From NCBI GenBank assembly GCA_016719165.1, contig JADKAJ010000004.1, positions 248,001 to 312,000 of the forward strand: a stretch of DNA of 64,000 nucleotides. Direction: 5' to 3'. Of the stretch, positions 18,201 to 27,623 are shown in pieces. Source of the stretch: Chitinophagaceae bacterium (GTDB lineage: Bacteria > Bacteroidota > Bacteroidia > Chitinophagales > Chitinophagaceae). The stretch's first letter is position 1. Each line of letters starts with the position of its first letter. A model generated the notes under the pieces. The model saw nothing but the letters and a program-made list of their open reading frames with translations, did no database searches and was not told the DNA's origin. Made by a program: the position numbers and the translations under genes.

Positions 18201-19016
18201 CACAATTATAATATCAAGTTCAACGAAGAGTTGGGACGTTATAAGAGAGAGAAATTCAATATCAGTATTGGTGATGAATTACCTGCAGGTGTATTAAAAC
18301 TGGCTAAAGTTTATCTGGCTGTAAAACGTAAGTTGAAAGTAGGTGATAAAATGGCCGGCCGCCATGGTAATAAAGGTATTGTTGCGAAGATCGTTCGTCA
18401 TGAAGATATGCCGTTCCTTGAAGATGGAACACCAGTTGACATCGTTTTGAATCCGTTGGGTGTACCTAGTCGTATGAATCTTGGTCAGATATATGAGACC
18501 ATTCTTGGATGGACAGGTGAGAAGTTAGGTTTGAAATTCTCAACCCCGATCTTTGATGGTGCTACTGTTGAAGAGATCGCTGAATACTGCAAGCAGGCTG
18601 ACATTCCAATGTATGGTCACACTTACCTGTATGATGGTGAGACGGGTGAAAGATTCCACCAGAAAGCCACTGTGGGTATTATCTATGTGATTAAACTTCA
18701 CCATATGGTGGATGATAAAATGCATGCCCGTTCTATCGGACCATACAGCTTGATTACGCAGCAGCCGCTGGGTGGTAAGGCTCAATTTGGTGGTCAAAGG
18801 TTTGGTGAGATGGAAGTGTGGGCACTGGAAGCCTATGGCGCATCTAATATTCTTCAGGAATTGCTGACATTGAAATCAGATGATATTATCGGCCGTGCAA
18901 AAACATATGAAGCCATTGTGAAAGGTGAAAATGTGCCAAGAGCCGGTGTTCCTGAATCATTCAATGTATTGGTGCATGAACTGAGAGGATTAGGACTTGA
19001 CCTGAAGTTTGAATAA
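15213..19016 (+). CDS. rpoB: DNA-directed RNA polymerase subunit beta
   Basis: Second largest RNA polymerase subunit, forming part of the active site and the rifampicin pocket. I prefer the ATG at 15213 (MSSTKMNSRVDFGKIKHLAE, 1267 aa) because homologues start close to the RVNFGKIK motif; an in-frame ATG at 15174 would add 13 residues. Rif region: FFGTSQLSQFLDQTNPLSEI and THKRRISALGPGGLSRERAG, wild type in appearance. C-terminal block QQPLGGKAQFGGQRFGEMEV is conserved. rpoC follows after 93 bp. Confidence 0.98.
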   Translation: MSSTKMNSRVDFGKIKHLAETPDLLEVQIQSFKEFFQLETTPDKRNIEGLFRVFKDNFPITDTRNIFVLEFLDYFIDPPRYTIEECMERGLTYAVPLKAKLRLSCNDEEHVDFQTIVQDVFLGNIPYMTPRGTFVINGAERVVVSQLHRSPGVFFGQSVHPNGTKIYSARVIPFKGAWMEFATDINNVMYAYIDRKKKFPVTTLLRSIGYETDKDILELFGMADEVKTDKKTLSKYVGKRLAARVLRTWVEDFVDEDTGEVVSIERNEIVMERDTVLDEEAIETISEMEVASVFIQREDVGGDYAIIYNTLNKDTSNSELEAVQFIYRQLRGADAPDNETARGIIDKLFFSDKRYDLGEVGRYKINRKLNVDLPLEKKTLTREDIILIIKYLVRLTNGKAEIDDIDHLSNRRVRTVGEQLYAQFGVGLARMARTIRERMNVRDNEVFTPVDLINARTLSSVINSFFGTSQLSQFLDQTNPLSEITHKRRISALGPGGLSRERAGFEVRDVHYSHYGRLCTIETPEGPNIGLISTLCVHAKINDMGFIETPYRKVHEGKVNMKELSFLSAEEEDLAKIAQANTPLDEKGNFKEEKIVSRETGDFPILDKNDVEFMDVAPNQIVGLSASLIPFLEHDDANRALMGSNMQRQAVPLLRPDVPIVGTGLEGKAARDARIQIHADGNGVVEFVDANEIHVRYDRDEAEKLVSFEDDLRVYRLTKFIKTNQETCINLRPAVKKGQKVKKGDFLTEGYATQNGELALGKNLKVAFMPWKGYNFEDAIVISERVVKEDLFTSVHISEYELEVRDTKLGEEELTPDIPNVSEEATKDLDENGIIRIGAQVKEGDILIGKITPKGESDPTPEEKLLRAIFGDKAGDAKDASLKAPNGVEGVVIGKKLFQRAKKDKNAKVREKAAIEKLEKMHEKNETDLMEVLLEKLGMLLKDHVSAGVGNNFGEIQIGKGAKFTEKNLRGLDYANINPLGWTGDKKIDDQINTLLHNYNIKFNEELGRYKREKFNISIGDELPAGVLKLAKVYLAVKRKLKVGDKMAGRHGNKGIVAKIVRHEDMPFLEDGTPVDIVLNPLGVPSRMNLGQIYETILGWTGEKLGLKFSTPIFDGATVEEIAEYCKQADIPMYGHTYLYDGETGERFHQKATVGIIYVIKLHHMVDDKMHARSIGPYSLITQQPLGGKAQFGGQRFGEMEVWALEAYGASNILQELLTLKSDDIIGRAKTYEAIVKGENVPRAGVPESFNVLVHELRGLGLDLKFE

Positions 19017-19109
19017 AGGGTCAGCCGGAGAATGACCATAGTTTGCAAAGGTGAATTATGGTAGATGAACTAAATCAGAAATCTAAAATCTAAAATCGTC
19101 AATACGATT

Positions 19110-22100
19110 ATGGCTATCAGAAAAGAAAATCGTCCCAAAGCGGCTTTTTCAAAGATCACAATTGGTCTTGCCTCACCGGATACTATCCTGGAAAGAAGTT
19201 ATGGTGAAATTTTAAAGCCCGAAACGATCAACTATCGTACATACAAACCTGAAAGAGATGGCTTGTTCTGCGAAAGAATATTCGGACCGGTAAAAGATTA
19301 TGAGTGTGCTTGTGGTAAGTACAAACGTATCCGTTATAAAGGCATCGTTTGTGATCGTTGCGGTGTGGAAGTAACTGAGAAAAAAGTGCGTCGTGAAAGA
19401 ATGGGGCACATTAAGCTTGTGGTTCCGGTTGTTCACATCTGGTATTTCAAATCTTTGCCAAATAAAATTGGTTATCTGTTAGGTGTTAGTTCTAAGAAAT
19501 TGGAGACTATCGTTTATTATGAGCGTTTTGTGGTGATCCAATCCGGTATTCGTGCTGACAAAGGACAAAACCCCGGTGATCTGTTGACGGAAGAAGAGTA
19601 TTTGGATATACTGGATACATTACCAAAAGATAATCAGTACCTGCCTGATGATGATCCTAATAAGTTCATCGCTAAAATGGGAGCAGAAGCAGTGCATGAT
19701 ATGCTGGCAAGAATTGATCTTGACCAGTTATCTTTCGATCTGCGTAACGCTGCTGCTACTGAAACTTCACAGCAACGTAAAGCTGATGCATTGAAGCGTC
19801 TGAGTGTGGTGGAAGCGTTCCGTGATGCTAATACAAGGATATCTAACCGTCCTGAGTGGATGGTAATGCAATACATTCCTGTAATCCCGCCAGAATTGCG
19901 TCCTTTAGTGCCGCTGGATGGTGGTCGTTTTGCTTCATCAGATCTGAATGATTTATATCGTAGGGTTATTATCCGCAATAACCGTTTGAAGAGATTATTG
20001 GAGATCAAAGCACCTGAAGTAATCCTGCGTAACGAAAAGAGGATGTTACAGGAAGCTGTTGACTCATTGTTCGACAACAGCCGTAAGTCAAATGCTGTAA
20101 AAGCTGAAGGCGGACGGGCATTAAAATCACTCAGTGATGTTTTAAAAGGGAAGCAAGGTCGTTTCCGTCAGAACCTGTTGGGTAAAAGGGTTGACTATTC
20201 TGGTCGTTCTGTTATCGTGGTAGGTCCTGAATTGAAATTGCATGAGTGTGGGTTACCAAAAGATATGGCAGCTGAATTATTCAAGCCATTTATCATCAGA
20301 AAGTTAATTGAAAGAGGTATCGTTAAAACTGTAAAATCTGCAAGAAAACTTGTTGATAAGAAGGAAGCTGTTGTTTGGGATATACTTGAAAATATATTGA
20401 AGGGACACCCGGTAATGCTGAACCGTGCCCCAACGCTGCACCGTTTGTCAATCCAGGCTTTCCAGCCAAAATTAATTGAAGGTAAAGCAATACAGTTGCA
20501 TCCGCTGGTAACAACCGCATTCAACGCCGACTTTGATGGTGACCAAATGGCGGTGCATGTGCCGTTGAGCCATGCTGCTGTGCTGGAGGCTCAATTATTG
20601 ATGCTGGCTTCGCACAATATTCTTAATCCACAGAATGGTACACCAATCACCCTTCCTTCTCAGGACATGGTATTGGGTCTGTATTATATCACAAAGGGTA
20701 AGAAAACAACAGCAACTGAAATTGTTCGTGGAGAAGGGAAAGTATTTTATTCGAATGAAGAGGTGATCATTGCCTATAACGAAGGGGTTGTTGACCTTCA
20801 TGCCTGGATCAAAGTAAAAGCAAACATCCGCAACGCTGATGGATTGCTGGAACATAAATTAATAGAAACTACAGTTGGTCGTGTGTTGTTCAATCAGCAT
20901 GTACCTGCTGAGGTAGGTTTTGTAAATGCCCTGTTGACAAAAAAGAATCTTCGTGAAATCATTGGTGATATTATAAAGATTACCAACGTTCCAAAAACAG
21001 CGAAGTTCCTTGATGATATTAAAACACTCGGATTCCGTACAGCCTTCCAGGGTGGTTTGTCATTTAGTATTAATGACCTGATCATACCCGATACCAAGCA
21101 GGAATTGCTGGAGAGTGCAAAAGGTGAAGTAGATGAAGTGTGGGATAGCTATAATATGGGTCTTATTACTAACAACGAACGTTATAATCAGATAGTTGAT
21201 ATCTGGAGCCGTGTCGACACAAGAATTACGGAGACATTGATCCGTGAATTAGCGAATGACAGGCAAGGATTCAACTCTGTGTACATGATGCTTGATTCTG
21301 GTGCAAGGGGTTCTAAACAGCAGATCAAACAGCTGGCTGGTATCAGGGGATTGATGGCCAAACCAAGAAAATCCGGTTCTACAGGAAGTGAGATTATTGA
21401 AAATCCGATTCTCTCCAACTTTAAAGGTGGATTGAACGTATTGGATTACTTTATCTCTACCCACGGTGCCCGTAAAGGTCTCGCAGATACGGCCCTGAAA
21501 ACTGCAGATGCCGGTTACCTGACACGTCGTTTGGTTGACGTTTCACAGGATGTTGTTATCACTGAAGAAGATTGCGGAACGTTACGTGGAATCGCTACTT
21601 CTGCATTAAAAGATAATGAGGATATTATAGAACCGTTGAGTGACAGGATCGCCGGTCGTACATCATTACATGATGTGTACGATCCAATAAGCGACCAGTT
21701 AATTGTTTCTGCTACTGAGGAAATCACTATTGATATTGCTAAAAAAATTGAAGAAGCAGGTATCGAAACAGTTGAGATCCGTTCAGTACTTACCTGTGAA
21801 AGTAAGAGAGGTGTTTGTGTGAAGTGTTATGGTAAGAACCTTGCCTCCGGTAATATTGCACAGAAAGGTGATGCAGTTGGTATTATTGCAGCTCAATCAA
21901 TTGGTGAGCCCGGAACACAGTTGACACTCCGTACATTCCACGTAGGTGGTGTGGCCGGTTCTGCTTCTGTAGAATCAACTTTGGCTGCCAAGTTTGACGG
22001 AACTATTCAGTTTGATGGTCTTCGTACTGTTGTTATTGAGAATAATGAGGGTGAAAAAACCCAGGTGGTAATCGGACGTACGGGTGAAGTTCGTATTATC

Positions 22101-23402
22101 GATACAAAGAATGACCGCTTGCTTATAACCAATAACATTCCTTACGGGGCTACATTAAATGTAAAAGATGGCCAGAAGGTAAATAAAGGTGATGTTGTTT
22201 GTACGTGGGATCCGTTCAATAACGTAATCATGGCTGAAATTAACGGAACCGTGAAATTTGAGAATGTTATTGATGGTGTTACATACCGGGAGGAAGCGGA
22301 TGAACAAACAGGACACCGTGAGAAAGTGGTAATTGAGACAAGAGATAAAACCAAGATACCATCAATCCTGGTAGAAGGTAAAGACAAGAAATCATATAAC
22401 CTGCCAACCGGAAGTCATATCATTATGGAAGAAGGAGATGATGTGAAGGCGGGTCAGGTGATAGTTAAGATTCCTCGTATCCTCGGTAAGTTGCGGGATA
22501 TTACCGGAGGTCTGCCCCGTGTTACTGAATTATTTGAGGCAAGGAACCCAAGCAACCCTGCTGTAGTTTCTGAAATTGATGGTGTGGTAATGATGGGTGC
22601 TATCAAACGTGGTAACCGTGAAATTATCATCGAAGCAAAAGACGGTGTGCAGAAGAAATATCTTGTACCGTTGACAAGGCAAATTCTTGCCCAGGATGGG
22701 GACTTTGTAAAAGCAGGTGCTTCACTGAGTGACGGACAAATTGCGCCGTTCGATATTCTTTCAATAAAAGGTCCATTTGCTGTACAGGAGTATGTGGTGA
22801 ATGAAATTCAGGAGGTTTATCGTTTACAGGGTGTGAAGATTAATGATAAGCACATTGAAGTTATTGTTCGCCAGATGATGCGTAAGGTGAATATTGTTGA
22901 TCCGGGAGATACAAGATTCCTGGAGGATGATCTGACTGATAAGTTTGAATTTGTGGAAGAGAATGACTACATCTACGATAAGAAAGTTGTAACTGAAGTG
23001 GGAGATAGTACGAAACTCCGTGCAGGTCAGATTGTTAGTCTCCGTGAAGTAAGGGAGGAAAACTCCATTCTTCGCCGTAACGACAAAAAACTGGTTGAGT
23101 ATCGTGATGCTAAACCAGCTACTTCATCTCCTACTTTGCTGGGTATTACTAAAGCATCGTTGGGTGTGCCAAGCTGGATATCTGCTGCATCCTTCCAGGA
23201 AACAACGAAAGTGTTGTCTTCTGCAGCGATCAACGGTAAAACCGATGATATGCTCGGATTGAAAGAGAATGTAATTACCGGTCACCCGATACCTGCAGGT
23301 ACCGGCCTGAGGGAATTTGAGAATATGATTGTAGGCAGTAAAGAGGAGTATGAGTTATTACAGACTACCCGTGAGGCGATGGCTTTTGATGAAGAAGAAT
23401 AA
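19110..23402 (+). CDS. rpoC: DNA-directed RNA polymerase subunit beta'
   Basis: Largest RNA polymerase subunit with the catalytic Mg-binding loop. NADFDGD is at residues 472-478, with the three Asp at 474, 476 and 478. The N-terminal zinc ribbon uses Cys66, Cys68, Cys81 and Cys84; a second cysteine set, CESKRGVCVKCYG, lies in the C-terminal half. Length 1430 aa fits the Bacteroidota form. Co-transcribed with rpoB; a terminator follows. Confidence 0.98.
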   Translation: MAIRKENRPKAAFSKITIGLASPDTILERSYGEILKPETINYRTYKPERDGLFCERIFGPVKDYECACGKYKRIRYKGIVCDRCGVEVTEKKVRRERMGHIKLVVPVVHIWYFKSLPNKIGYLLGVSSKKLETIVYYERFVVIQSGIRADKGQNPGDLLTEEEYLDILDTLPKDNQYLPDDDPNKFIAKMGAEAVHDMLARIDLDQLSFDLRNAAATETSQQRKADALKRLSVVEAFRDANTRISNRPEWMVMQYIPVIPPELRPLVPLDGGRFASSDLNDLYRRVIIRNNRLKRLLEIKAPEVILRNEKRMLQEAVDSLFDNSRKSNAVKAEGGRALKSLSDVLKGKQGRFRQNLLGKRVDYSGRSVIVVGPELKLHECGLPKDMAAELFKPFIIRKLIERGIVKTVKSARKLVDKKEAVVWDILENILKGHPVMLNRAPTLHRLSIQAFQPKLIEGKAIQLHPLVTTAFNADFDGDQMAVHVPLSHAAVLEAQLLMLASHNILNPQNGTPITLPSQDMVLGLYYITKGKKTTATEIVRGEGKVFYSNEEVIIAYNEGVVDLHAWIKVKANIRNADGLLEHKLIETTVGRVLFNQHVPAEVGFVNALLTKKNLREIIGDIIKITNVPKTAKFLDDIKTLGFRTAFQGGLSFSINDLIIPDTKQELLESAKGEVDEVWDSYNMGLITNNERYNQIVDIWSRVDTRITETLIRELANDRQGFNSVYMMLDSGARGSKQQIKQLAGIRGLMAKPRKSGSTGSEIIENPILSNFKGGLNVLDYFISTHGARKGLADTALKTADAGYLTRRLVDVSQDVVITEEDCGTLRGIATSALKDNEDIIEPLSDRIAGRTSLHDVYDPISDQLIVSATEEITIDIAKKIEEAGIETVEIRSVLTCESKRGVCVKCYGKNLASGNIAQKGDAVGIIAAQSIGEPGTQLTLRTFHVGGVAGSASVESTLAAKFDGTIQFDGLRTVVIENNEGEKTQVVIGRTGEVRIIDTKNDRLLITNNIPYGATLNVKDGQKVNKGDVVCTWDPFNNVIMAEINGTVKFENVIDGVTYREEADEQTGHREKVVIETRDKTKIPSILVEGKDKKSYNLPTGSHIIMEEGDDVKAGQVIVKIPRILGKLRDITGGLPRVTELFEARNPSNPAVVSEIDGVVMMGAIKRGNREIIIEAKDGVQKKYLVPLTRQILAQDGDFVKAGASLSDGQIAPFDILSIKGPFAVQEYVVNEIQEVYRLQGVKINDKHIEVIVRQMMRKVNIVDPGDTRFLEDDLTDKFEFVEENDYIYDKKVVTEVGDSTKLRAGQIVSLREVREENSILRRNDKKLVEYRDAKPATSSPTLLGITKASLGVPSWISAASFQETTKVLSSAAINGKTDDMLGLKENVITGHPIPAGTGLREFENMIVGSKEEYELLQTTREAMAFDEEE

Positions 23403-23437
23403 TTGATAACAGTTTCTGACTGAAATGTATGTAATAC

Positions 23438-23465
23438 AGGAGTAAGATTTTCTTACTCCTTTTTT
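23438..23465 (+). terminator. Rho-independent terminator after rpoC
   Basis: Perfect 10-bp stem aggagtaaga / tcttactcct, 3-nt loop ttt, followed by a T run. Confidence 0.92.
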
Positions 23466-23489
23466 AATCCCGGACTGGCCTGTTAAGGG

Positions 23490-23520
23490 TTTCATAAAGT
23501 AAACTGAATCCTTATATTTG
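23490..23520 (+). promoter_or_regulatory. Bacteroidetes-type promoter of the OmpH-like gene
   Basis: TTTC at 23490-23493, 19 bp spacing, and TATATTTG at 23513-23520. The ATG follows 28 bp later. Confidence 0.7.
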
Positions 23521-23548
23521 CCCGCCTATTCGTAGTTATTTTGTAAAA

Positions 23549-24163
23549 ATGAATTTGATGAAAAATGGTTTGTTTATATGGAATGTGGTGTTGACCCTGG
23601 CATCTGGTTATCTTCTCGTTTCACACTTTTCTGGTAAGAAAATTACCGGCACTGTAGGAAAAGATAATGGCAAGGCGACCTCTTCCTCTTCGAACAGCTT
23701 TCGTATTGCCTATTTTGAGATGGACTCCCTGGCAGCAAACTTTGATATGGTTAAGGACCTGAAAGCTGAAATGATCAAACGGGAAGAAGCCATAAATGCT
23801 GAGATGGACCGGCTCTCAAAAAACTTACAGCAAAAATTCAATTCTTATCAACAGCAGGCCACATCAGGAAGTATGACGGAAGAGCAATCAGAAGCAGCAA
23901 GCAGGGATATGAAAAACCTGGATGATCAGATGAAAAGCCGCAAACAAGCCCTGGATTCCGATTATAGTGATTTTGTTATGCGAAGGCAAAATGAGATTAA
24001 ATCCAAAATAGAAACTTTCCTGAAAGAGTATAACAGGACAAAAGATTATTCTTATATTGTTTCTTATGAACAGGGATTGTTTTATTATAAGGACACTGCT
24101 TATAATATTACAGCTGATGTGGTTAAGGGGCTAAATGAACTGTACAAGACGAAAAAGAACTAA
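23549..24163 (+). CDS. OmpH/Skp family periplasmic chaperone
   Basis: 204-aa protein with an N-terminal hydrophobic segment (about 8-28) that acts as signal anchor or signal peptide, then the Skp/OmpH start FRIAYFEMDSLAANFDMVKD (about 50-69). A long coiled coil rich in K, E and Q (about 70-160) follows, as in the tentacles of Skp. The C-terminal YSYIVSYEQGLFYYKDTAYNI matches the return strand of the family. Skp proteins hold unfolded outer-membrane proteins in the periplasm. Single-gene unit with its own promoter and terminator. An ATG at 23558 is an alternative start. Confidence 0.87.
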   Translation: MNLMKNGLFIWNVVLTLASGYLLVSHFSGKKITGTVGKDNGKATSSSSNSFRIAYFEMDSLAANFDMVKDLKAEMIKREEAINAEMDRLSKNLQQKFNSYQQQATSGSMTEEQSEAASRDMKNLDDQMKSRKQALDSDYSDFVMRRQNEIKSKIETFLKEYNRTKDYSYIVSYEQGLFYYKDTAYNITADVVKGLNELYKTKKN

Positions 24164-24177
24164 TAAAATTATATTTT

Positions 24178-24207
24178 AATGCCCTGCTTACCGGGGCATT
24201 TTTATTT
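24178..24207 (+). terminator. Terminator after the OmpH-like gene
   Basis: Stem aatgccc / gggcatt with a 9-nt loop and a T-rich tail. Confidence 0.75.
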
Positions 24208-24250
24208 TATACCATTTCTGTACAAAAGAAATATTGCCGTATTTTGAGTT

Positions 24251-25240
24251 ATGGAAGATTTTAAGAAACTCTTTACTTCTTTTCCTGCTGTTAAAGTTGG
24301 AGTGATTGGTGATGTGATGCTGGATACTTATATGTGGGGAAAGGTTGAACGCATATCGCCGGAAGCGCCGGTACCCGTCGTCACGTTACAGAAAAAGGAA
24401 TACAGAATTGGCGGAGCCGGAAATGTTGCCCTGAATTGCCGTTCCTTGGATGCACAGGTTTCCATTTTATCGGTAACAGGAGATGATTCAGACTCCGTAA
24501 TATTAAAGCAACTCCTGGAGGATAATAAAATTGATACTTCCTATTTAGTTCCAAGTGCCCGCAGGATCACTACCAACAAGACCCGTATTATCAGCCGAAA
24601 CCAGCAAATGATGAGGCTTGATGCTGAAGTGACAAATGACCTGGATGTTATTGATGAAAAATTATTGCTGGAAAAGGTGGAGGCTTATATTAACACTGAG
24701 CAGCCAACTGTCATTATATTTGAGGATTACAATAAAGGAGTCCTTTCGGAATATACTATTAAACAGATTATTCAGTGGTGTAAACAGTCAGGAATTATTA
24801 CAGCAGTAGATCCAAAGCGGAAAAATTTCTTCTCTTATACTGGCGTTGATATTTTTAAACCCAACCTTAAGGAAGTAAAAGAGGGATTAAATCTACTTGT
24901 TGACAATATCAATGAGTCAGTATTAAAAAATATTCATACTGAACTATGCCGGGTGTTGAATCACCGTATTTCTTTTATCACCCTCTCCGAAAAGGGAGTT
25001 TTCTACCAGCAGGATGAAATAGGGCATATCATCTCATCTCATATCCGTAATATCGCTGATGTGTCAGGGGCAGGTGACACAGTGATTGCAGTGGCTTCCT
25101 TGGTTTATGCTGCTACCAAAAATGTACAATTGATGGCCGAAGTAGCAAATATTGCCGGCGGTCTAGTTTGTGAAGAGGTTGGAACTGTCGCAATTAATAA
25201 AGAAAAACTACTGAAAGAATGTGAGCTACTTCTTTGCTGA
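24251..25240 (+). CDS. rfaE1: PfkB-family sugar kinase, D-glycero-beta-D-manno-heptose-7-phosphate kinase type (RfaE1/HldE N-domain)
   Basis: Phosphorylates heptose-7-phosphate at C1 in the ADP-heptose pathway for lipopolysaccharide core. The 329-aa protein has GDVMLDTYMWGKVERISPEA at residues 20-39, the sugar-binding start of this subfamily, GGAGNVALNC at about 55-64, and the PfkB signature DVSGAGDT with the catalytic base Asp276. Length equals the kinase half of HldE; no nucleotidyltransferase half is fused here, so a separate RfaE2 would be needed elsewhere. Its end overlaps the convergent DUF6498 gene by 15 bp. Confidence 0.88.
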   Translation: MEDFKKLFTSFPAVKVGVIGDVMLDTYMWGKVERISPEAPVPVVTLQKKEYRIGGAGNVALNCRSLDAQVSILSVTGDDSDSVILKQLLEDNKIDTSYLVPSARRITTNKTRIISRNQQMMRLDAEVTNDLDVIDEKLLLEKVEAYINTEQPTVIIFEDYNKGVLSEYTIKQIIQWCKQSGIITAVDPKRKNFFSYTGVDIFKPNLKEVKEGLNLLVDNINESVLKNIHTELCRVLNHRISFITLSEKGVFYQQDEIGHIISSHIRNIADVSGAGDTVIAVASLVYAATKNVQLMAEVANIAGGLVCEEVGTVAINKEKLLKECELLLC

Positions 25241-25903
25241 GCTTTTTTTTAAGTCATTCATGGCTTTACCCATCAATTTGTCATAATCAATTAATAATTC
25301 AAATGCAATTTTTGCCAGTGCAAAAACGAGTATAAATATTTTGCCTAAACCAAGACTAAGAAACATACTGCCAAGGATGACGGTAAACTGCTGAATAAAG
25401 ATTCTACCATACGGCTGGAACATTATGGCCATTATTGGCATTGTTTTGTAATCGCCATTCAGCAAAAATGGGATGAAACTTTTGGCAATATAGCTGATGA
25501 TAAAAGCACCTAGCATCCAGGCAATATCTTCATTAATATAGGTGTACCATTTAAAGAAGAAATGCATCATACCACTGTTTGGTGGTGTAATTTGTGCGGC
25601 CTGGGAAAAGATGGTTGTTTGGACCATGGCAAATATTCCAAAATGTATAATAAAGAAGAAAATAAAGAAGAAACCGCTTTTCAGGGTTGTTTTCCCATTA
25701 GCATGCCATTCATCTTTGCCTTTTGCAATAGTAGCGATCAGCATTTTAAGGATAGTGAGGATTCCTACAATCATCGTTTCCATTGCATACACGATAAATG
25801 CTTCTGTGGGGCTCCATCCCAAAAACCATACACCGAAAACCGGAATCAGGTTGGCAATTATTAAAAGCAGGTCTGAGCCAGATATATTTCTTTTAAACAT
25901 CAA
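25226..25903 (-). CDS. DUF6498-like integral membrane protein
   Basis: 225-aa membrane protein with about six hydrophobic segments. The motif LIPVFGVWFLGWSPTEAFIV near residues 18-37 and ETMIVGILTILKML after it resemble the DUF6498 family of unknown function. The C-terminus is lysine-rich (MNDLKKSSAKK). No catalytic motif was recognised. It faces the kinase gene and is divergent from the isoaspartyl peptidase gene, with 62 bp between them. Confidence 0.65.
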   Translation of the reverse strand: MMFKRNISGSDLLLIIANLIPVFGVWFLGWSPTEAFIVYAMETMIVGILTILKMLIATIAKGKDEWHANGKTTLKSGFFFIFFFIIHFGIFAMVQTTIFSQAAQITPPNSGMMHFFFKWYTYINEDIAWMLGAFIISYIAKSFIPFLLNGDYKTMPIMAIMFQPYGRIFIQQFTVILGSMFLSLGLGKIFILVFALAKIAFELLIDYDKLMGKAMNDLKKSSAKK

Positions 25904-25965
25904 ATGAAAATTTTTCGATTACAAAATACCTAATTTCGTTCGTTTATTAATACCCATTTACCCGT

Positions 25966-26898
25966 ATGTCGAAATTTACAATAGTTATTCATGGTGGCGC
26001 AGGTACCATTCTGCGTTCAGCAATGACACCAGAACTGGAAAAAGCCTATAAAGAAGGGTTGGAACAGGCGTTGCATGCAGGATATACGTTGCTGGAAAAG
26101 AATGGTACTTCATTGGATGCGGTAAAAGCGGCTGTGATGTCACTGGAAGATTGTATCCTTTTCAATGCCGGAAGGGGATCTGTTTTTGCAAAAGATGGCA
26201 GCCAGGAAATGGACGCTTCCATAATGGAGGGTAAAACATTAATGGCGGGTGCAGTATCAGCAGTCCGCAGTATTAAAAACCCGGTAGACCTGGCTTATGT
26301 GGTGATGACAAAAAGCCAACATGTAATGCTGAATGGAAAAGGTGCTTATGATTTTGCGTTGCGGCATGGCATAAAAACGGAACCAGATAGTTACTTCTTT
26401 TCACAATTCCGCTATGATCAGTGGAAAGAGTTACAGGGGACTGATGAAGCGGCACTTGATCATAATGTACCAAGCAAGGAGAAAAAATTCGGAACGGTTG
26501 GGGCTGTGGCCCTGGATAAACATGGGAATATTGCAGCTGCCACAAGTACAGGAGGTATGACGAATAAACAATATGGCAGGGTTGGTGATAGTCCTATAAT
26601 AGGGGCTGGCACTTATGCCAATAATAAAACTTGTGCGATCAGTTGCACCGGGCATGGTGAGCCTTTTATCCGGTCAGTAACAGCCTACGATGTAAGCTGC
26701 CTTATGGAATATAAAGGACTGTCATTAAATGATGCCATGCATTTAGTGGTACATGATAAGTTGTTGAAAATTGATGGTGAAGGTGGAATGATAGGAGTGG
26801 ATGCAAAAGGGAATGCAGCAATGGTCTTTAATAGTGAAGGAATGTACAGGGGAATGAAATGCAGCGATGGAAGAAATGAGATTGCTGTATACAAATAA
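25966..26898 (+). CDS. Isoaspartyl peptidase/L-asparaginase, Ntn-hydrolase family
   Basis: Cleaves isoaspartyl dipeptides and asparagine after autoproteolysis into alpha and beta chains. The N-terminus has IVIHGGAGTILRSAMTPE, and the nucleophile region is FGTVGAVALDKHGNIAAATS, with Thr177 as the new N-terminal residue after self-cleavage. GDSPIIGAGTYAN supplies the substrate pocket, and CTGHGE the glycine loop. Length 310 aa is normal. No signal peptide, so cytoplasmic. Stands alone between a divergent membrane gene and ispD. Confidence 0.93.
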   Translation: MSKFTIVIHGGAGTILRSAMTPELEKAYKEGLEQALHAGYTLLEKNGTSLDAVKAAVMSLEDCILFNAGRGSVFAKDGSQEMDASIMEGKTLMAGAVSAVRSIKNPVDLAYVVMTKSQHVMLNGKGAYDFALRHGIKTEPDSYFFSQFRYDQWKELQGTDEAALDHNVPSKEKKFGTVGAVALDKHGNIAAATSTGGMTNKQYGRVGDSPIIGAGTYANNKTCAISCTGHGEPFIRSVTAYDVSCLMEYKGLSLNDAMHLVVHDKLLKIDGEGGMIGVDAKGNAAMVFNSEGMYRGMKCSDGRNEIAVYK

Positions 26899-26928
26899 TT
26901 ATTAGTTGTTTCCATTTACATTTGTCCT

Positions 26929-27621
26929 ATGCAGAAATATGCTATAATAGTTGCCGGAGGTTCAGGAACAAGAATGGGAAGCTCTCTGCCCAAGCAGTTT
27001 ATACTGCTAAAAGATAAGCCAGTACTATATTATACATTGAAGGCATTCCTGGAAGCATATGATGATTTGCAAATCATCCTTGTATTACCAGTTGAATATA
27101 CAAATATGGGCCAGGAAATAATTGACGCTTATTTCGATAAAGAAAGGATAAGAATCACTGCCGGTGGTGATACCCGTTTTCAATCTGTTAAGAATGGGTT
27201 AGCTATGGTAGAACAGGAATCGGTCATTTTCGTACATGACGGAGTAAGGTGCCTTTTATCTAAAGAGTTGATCCAACAATGTTATCAACAGGCCCTGGAA
27301 ACAGGAACAGCCATACCTGCAATTGTTTCAAAAGACAGTATCCGGTTGGTTAATGAGAAAGGGAATGAAGCGTTTGACAGAAATAAAGTGATGTTAATAC
27401 AGACCCCACAGACTTTTCATAGTAAAATATTGTTACCAGCTTTCCAGATTGATTATAAAGATAAATTCACGGATGAAGCAACAGTGGTAGAAGCCTACGG
27501 CATGAAAGTATCATTGATTGATGGTGAAGAGAATAATATTAAGATAACCCGGCCAATTGATTTATTGTTTGCCGAAAAAATTATAGAAGAGAGAGGGCGA
27601 CAGCAAGAAGCTGATTTATAA
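26929..27621 (+). CDS. ispD: 2-C-methyl-D-erythritol 4-phosphate cytidylyltransferase
   Basis: Third step of the MEP isoprenoid pathway: CTP plus MEP gives CDP-ME. The N-terminal nucleotide-binding loop is VAGGSGTRMGSSLPKQF (8-24). FVHDGVRCLLS and LIQTPQTFHS carry conserved substrate residues, and FTDEATVVEAYG is typical of IspD. Length 230 aa normal. A TACATTTG box at 26917-26924 ends only 4 bp before the ATG. Convergent with the next gene, 2 bp apart. Confidence 0.95.
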   Translation: MQKYAIIVAGGSGTRMGSSLPKQFILLKDKPVLYYTLKAFLEAYDDLQIILVLPVEYTNMGQEIIDAYFDKERIRITAGGDTRFQSVKNGLAMVEQESVIFVHDGVRCLLSKELIQQCYQQALETGTAIPAIVSKDSIRLVNEKGNEAFDRNKVMLIQTPQTFHSKILLPAFQIDYKDKFTDEATVVEAYGMKVSLIDGEENNIKITRPIDLLFAEKIIEERGRQQEADL

Positions 27622-27623
27622 TG

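Noticed and set aside
26917..26924. TACATTTG as a promoter -7 box for ispD
   Set aside because: No TTTG at 19-21 bp upstream, and it ends 4 bp before the ATG, which would leave almost no leader.
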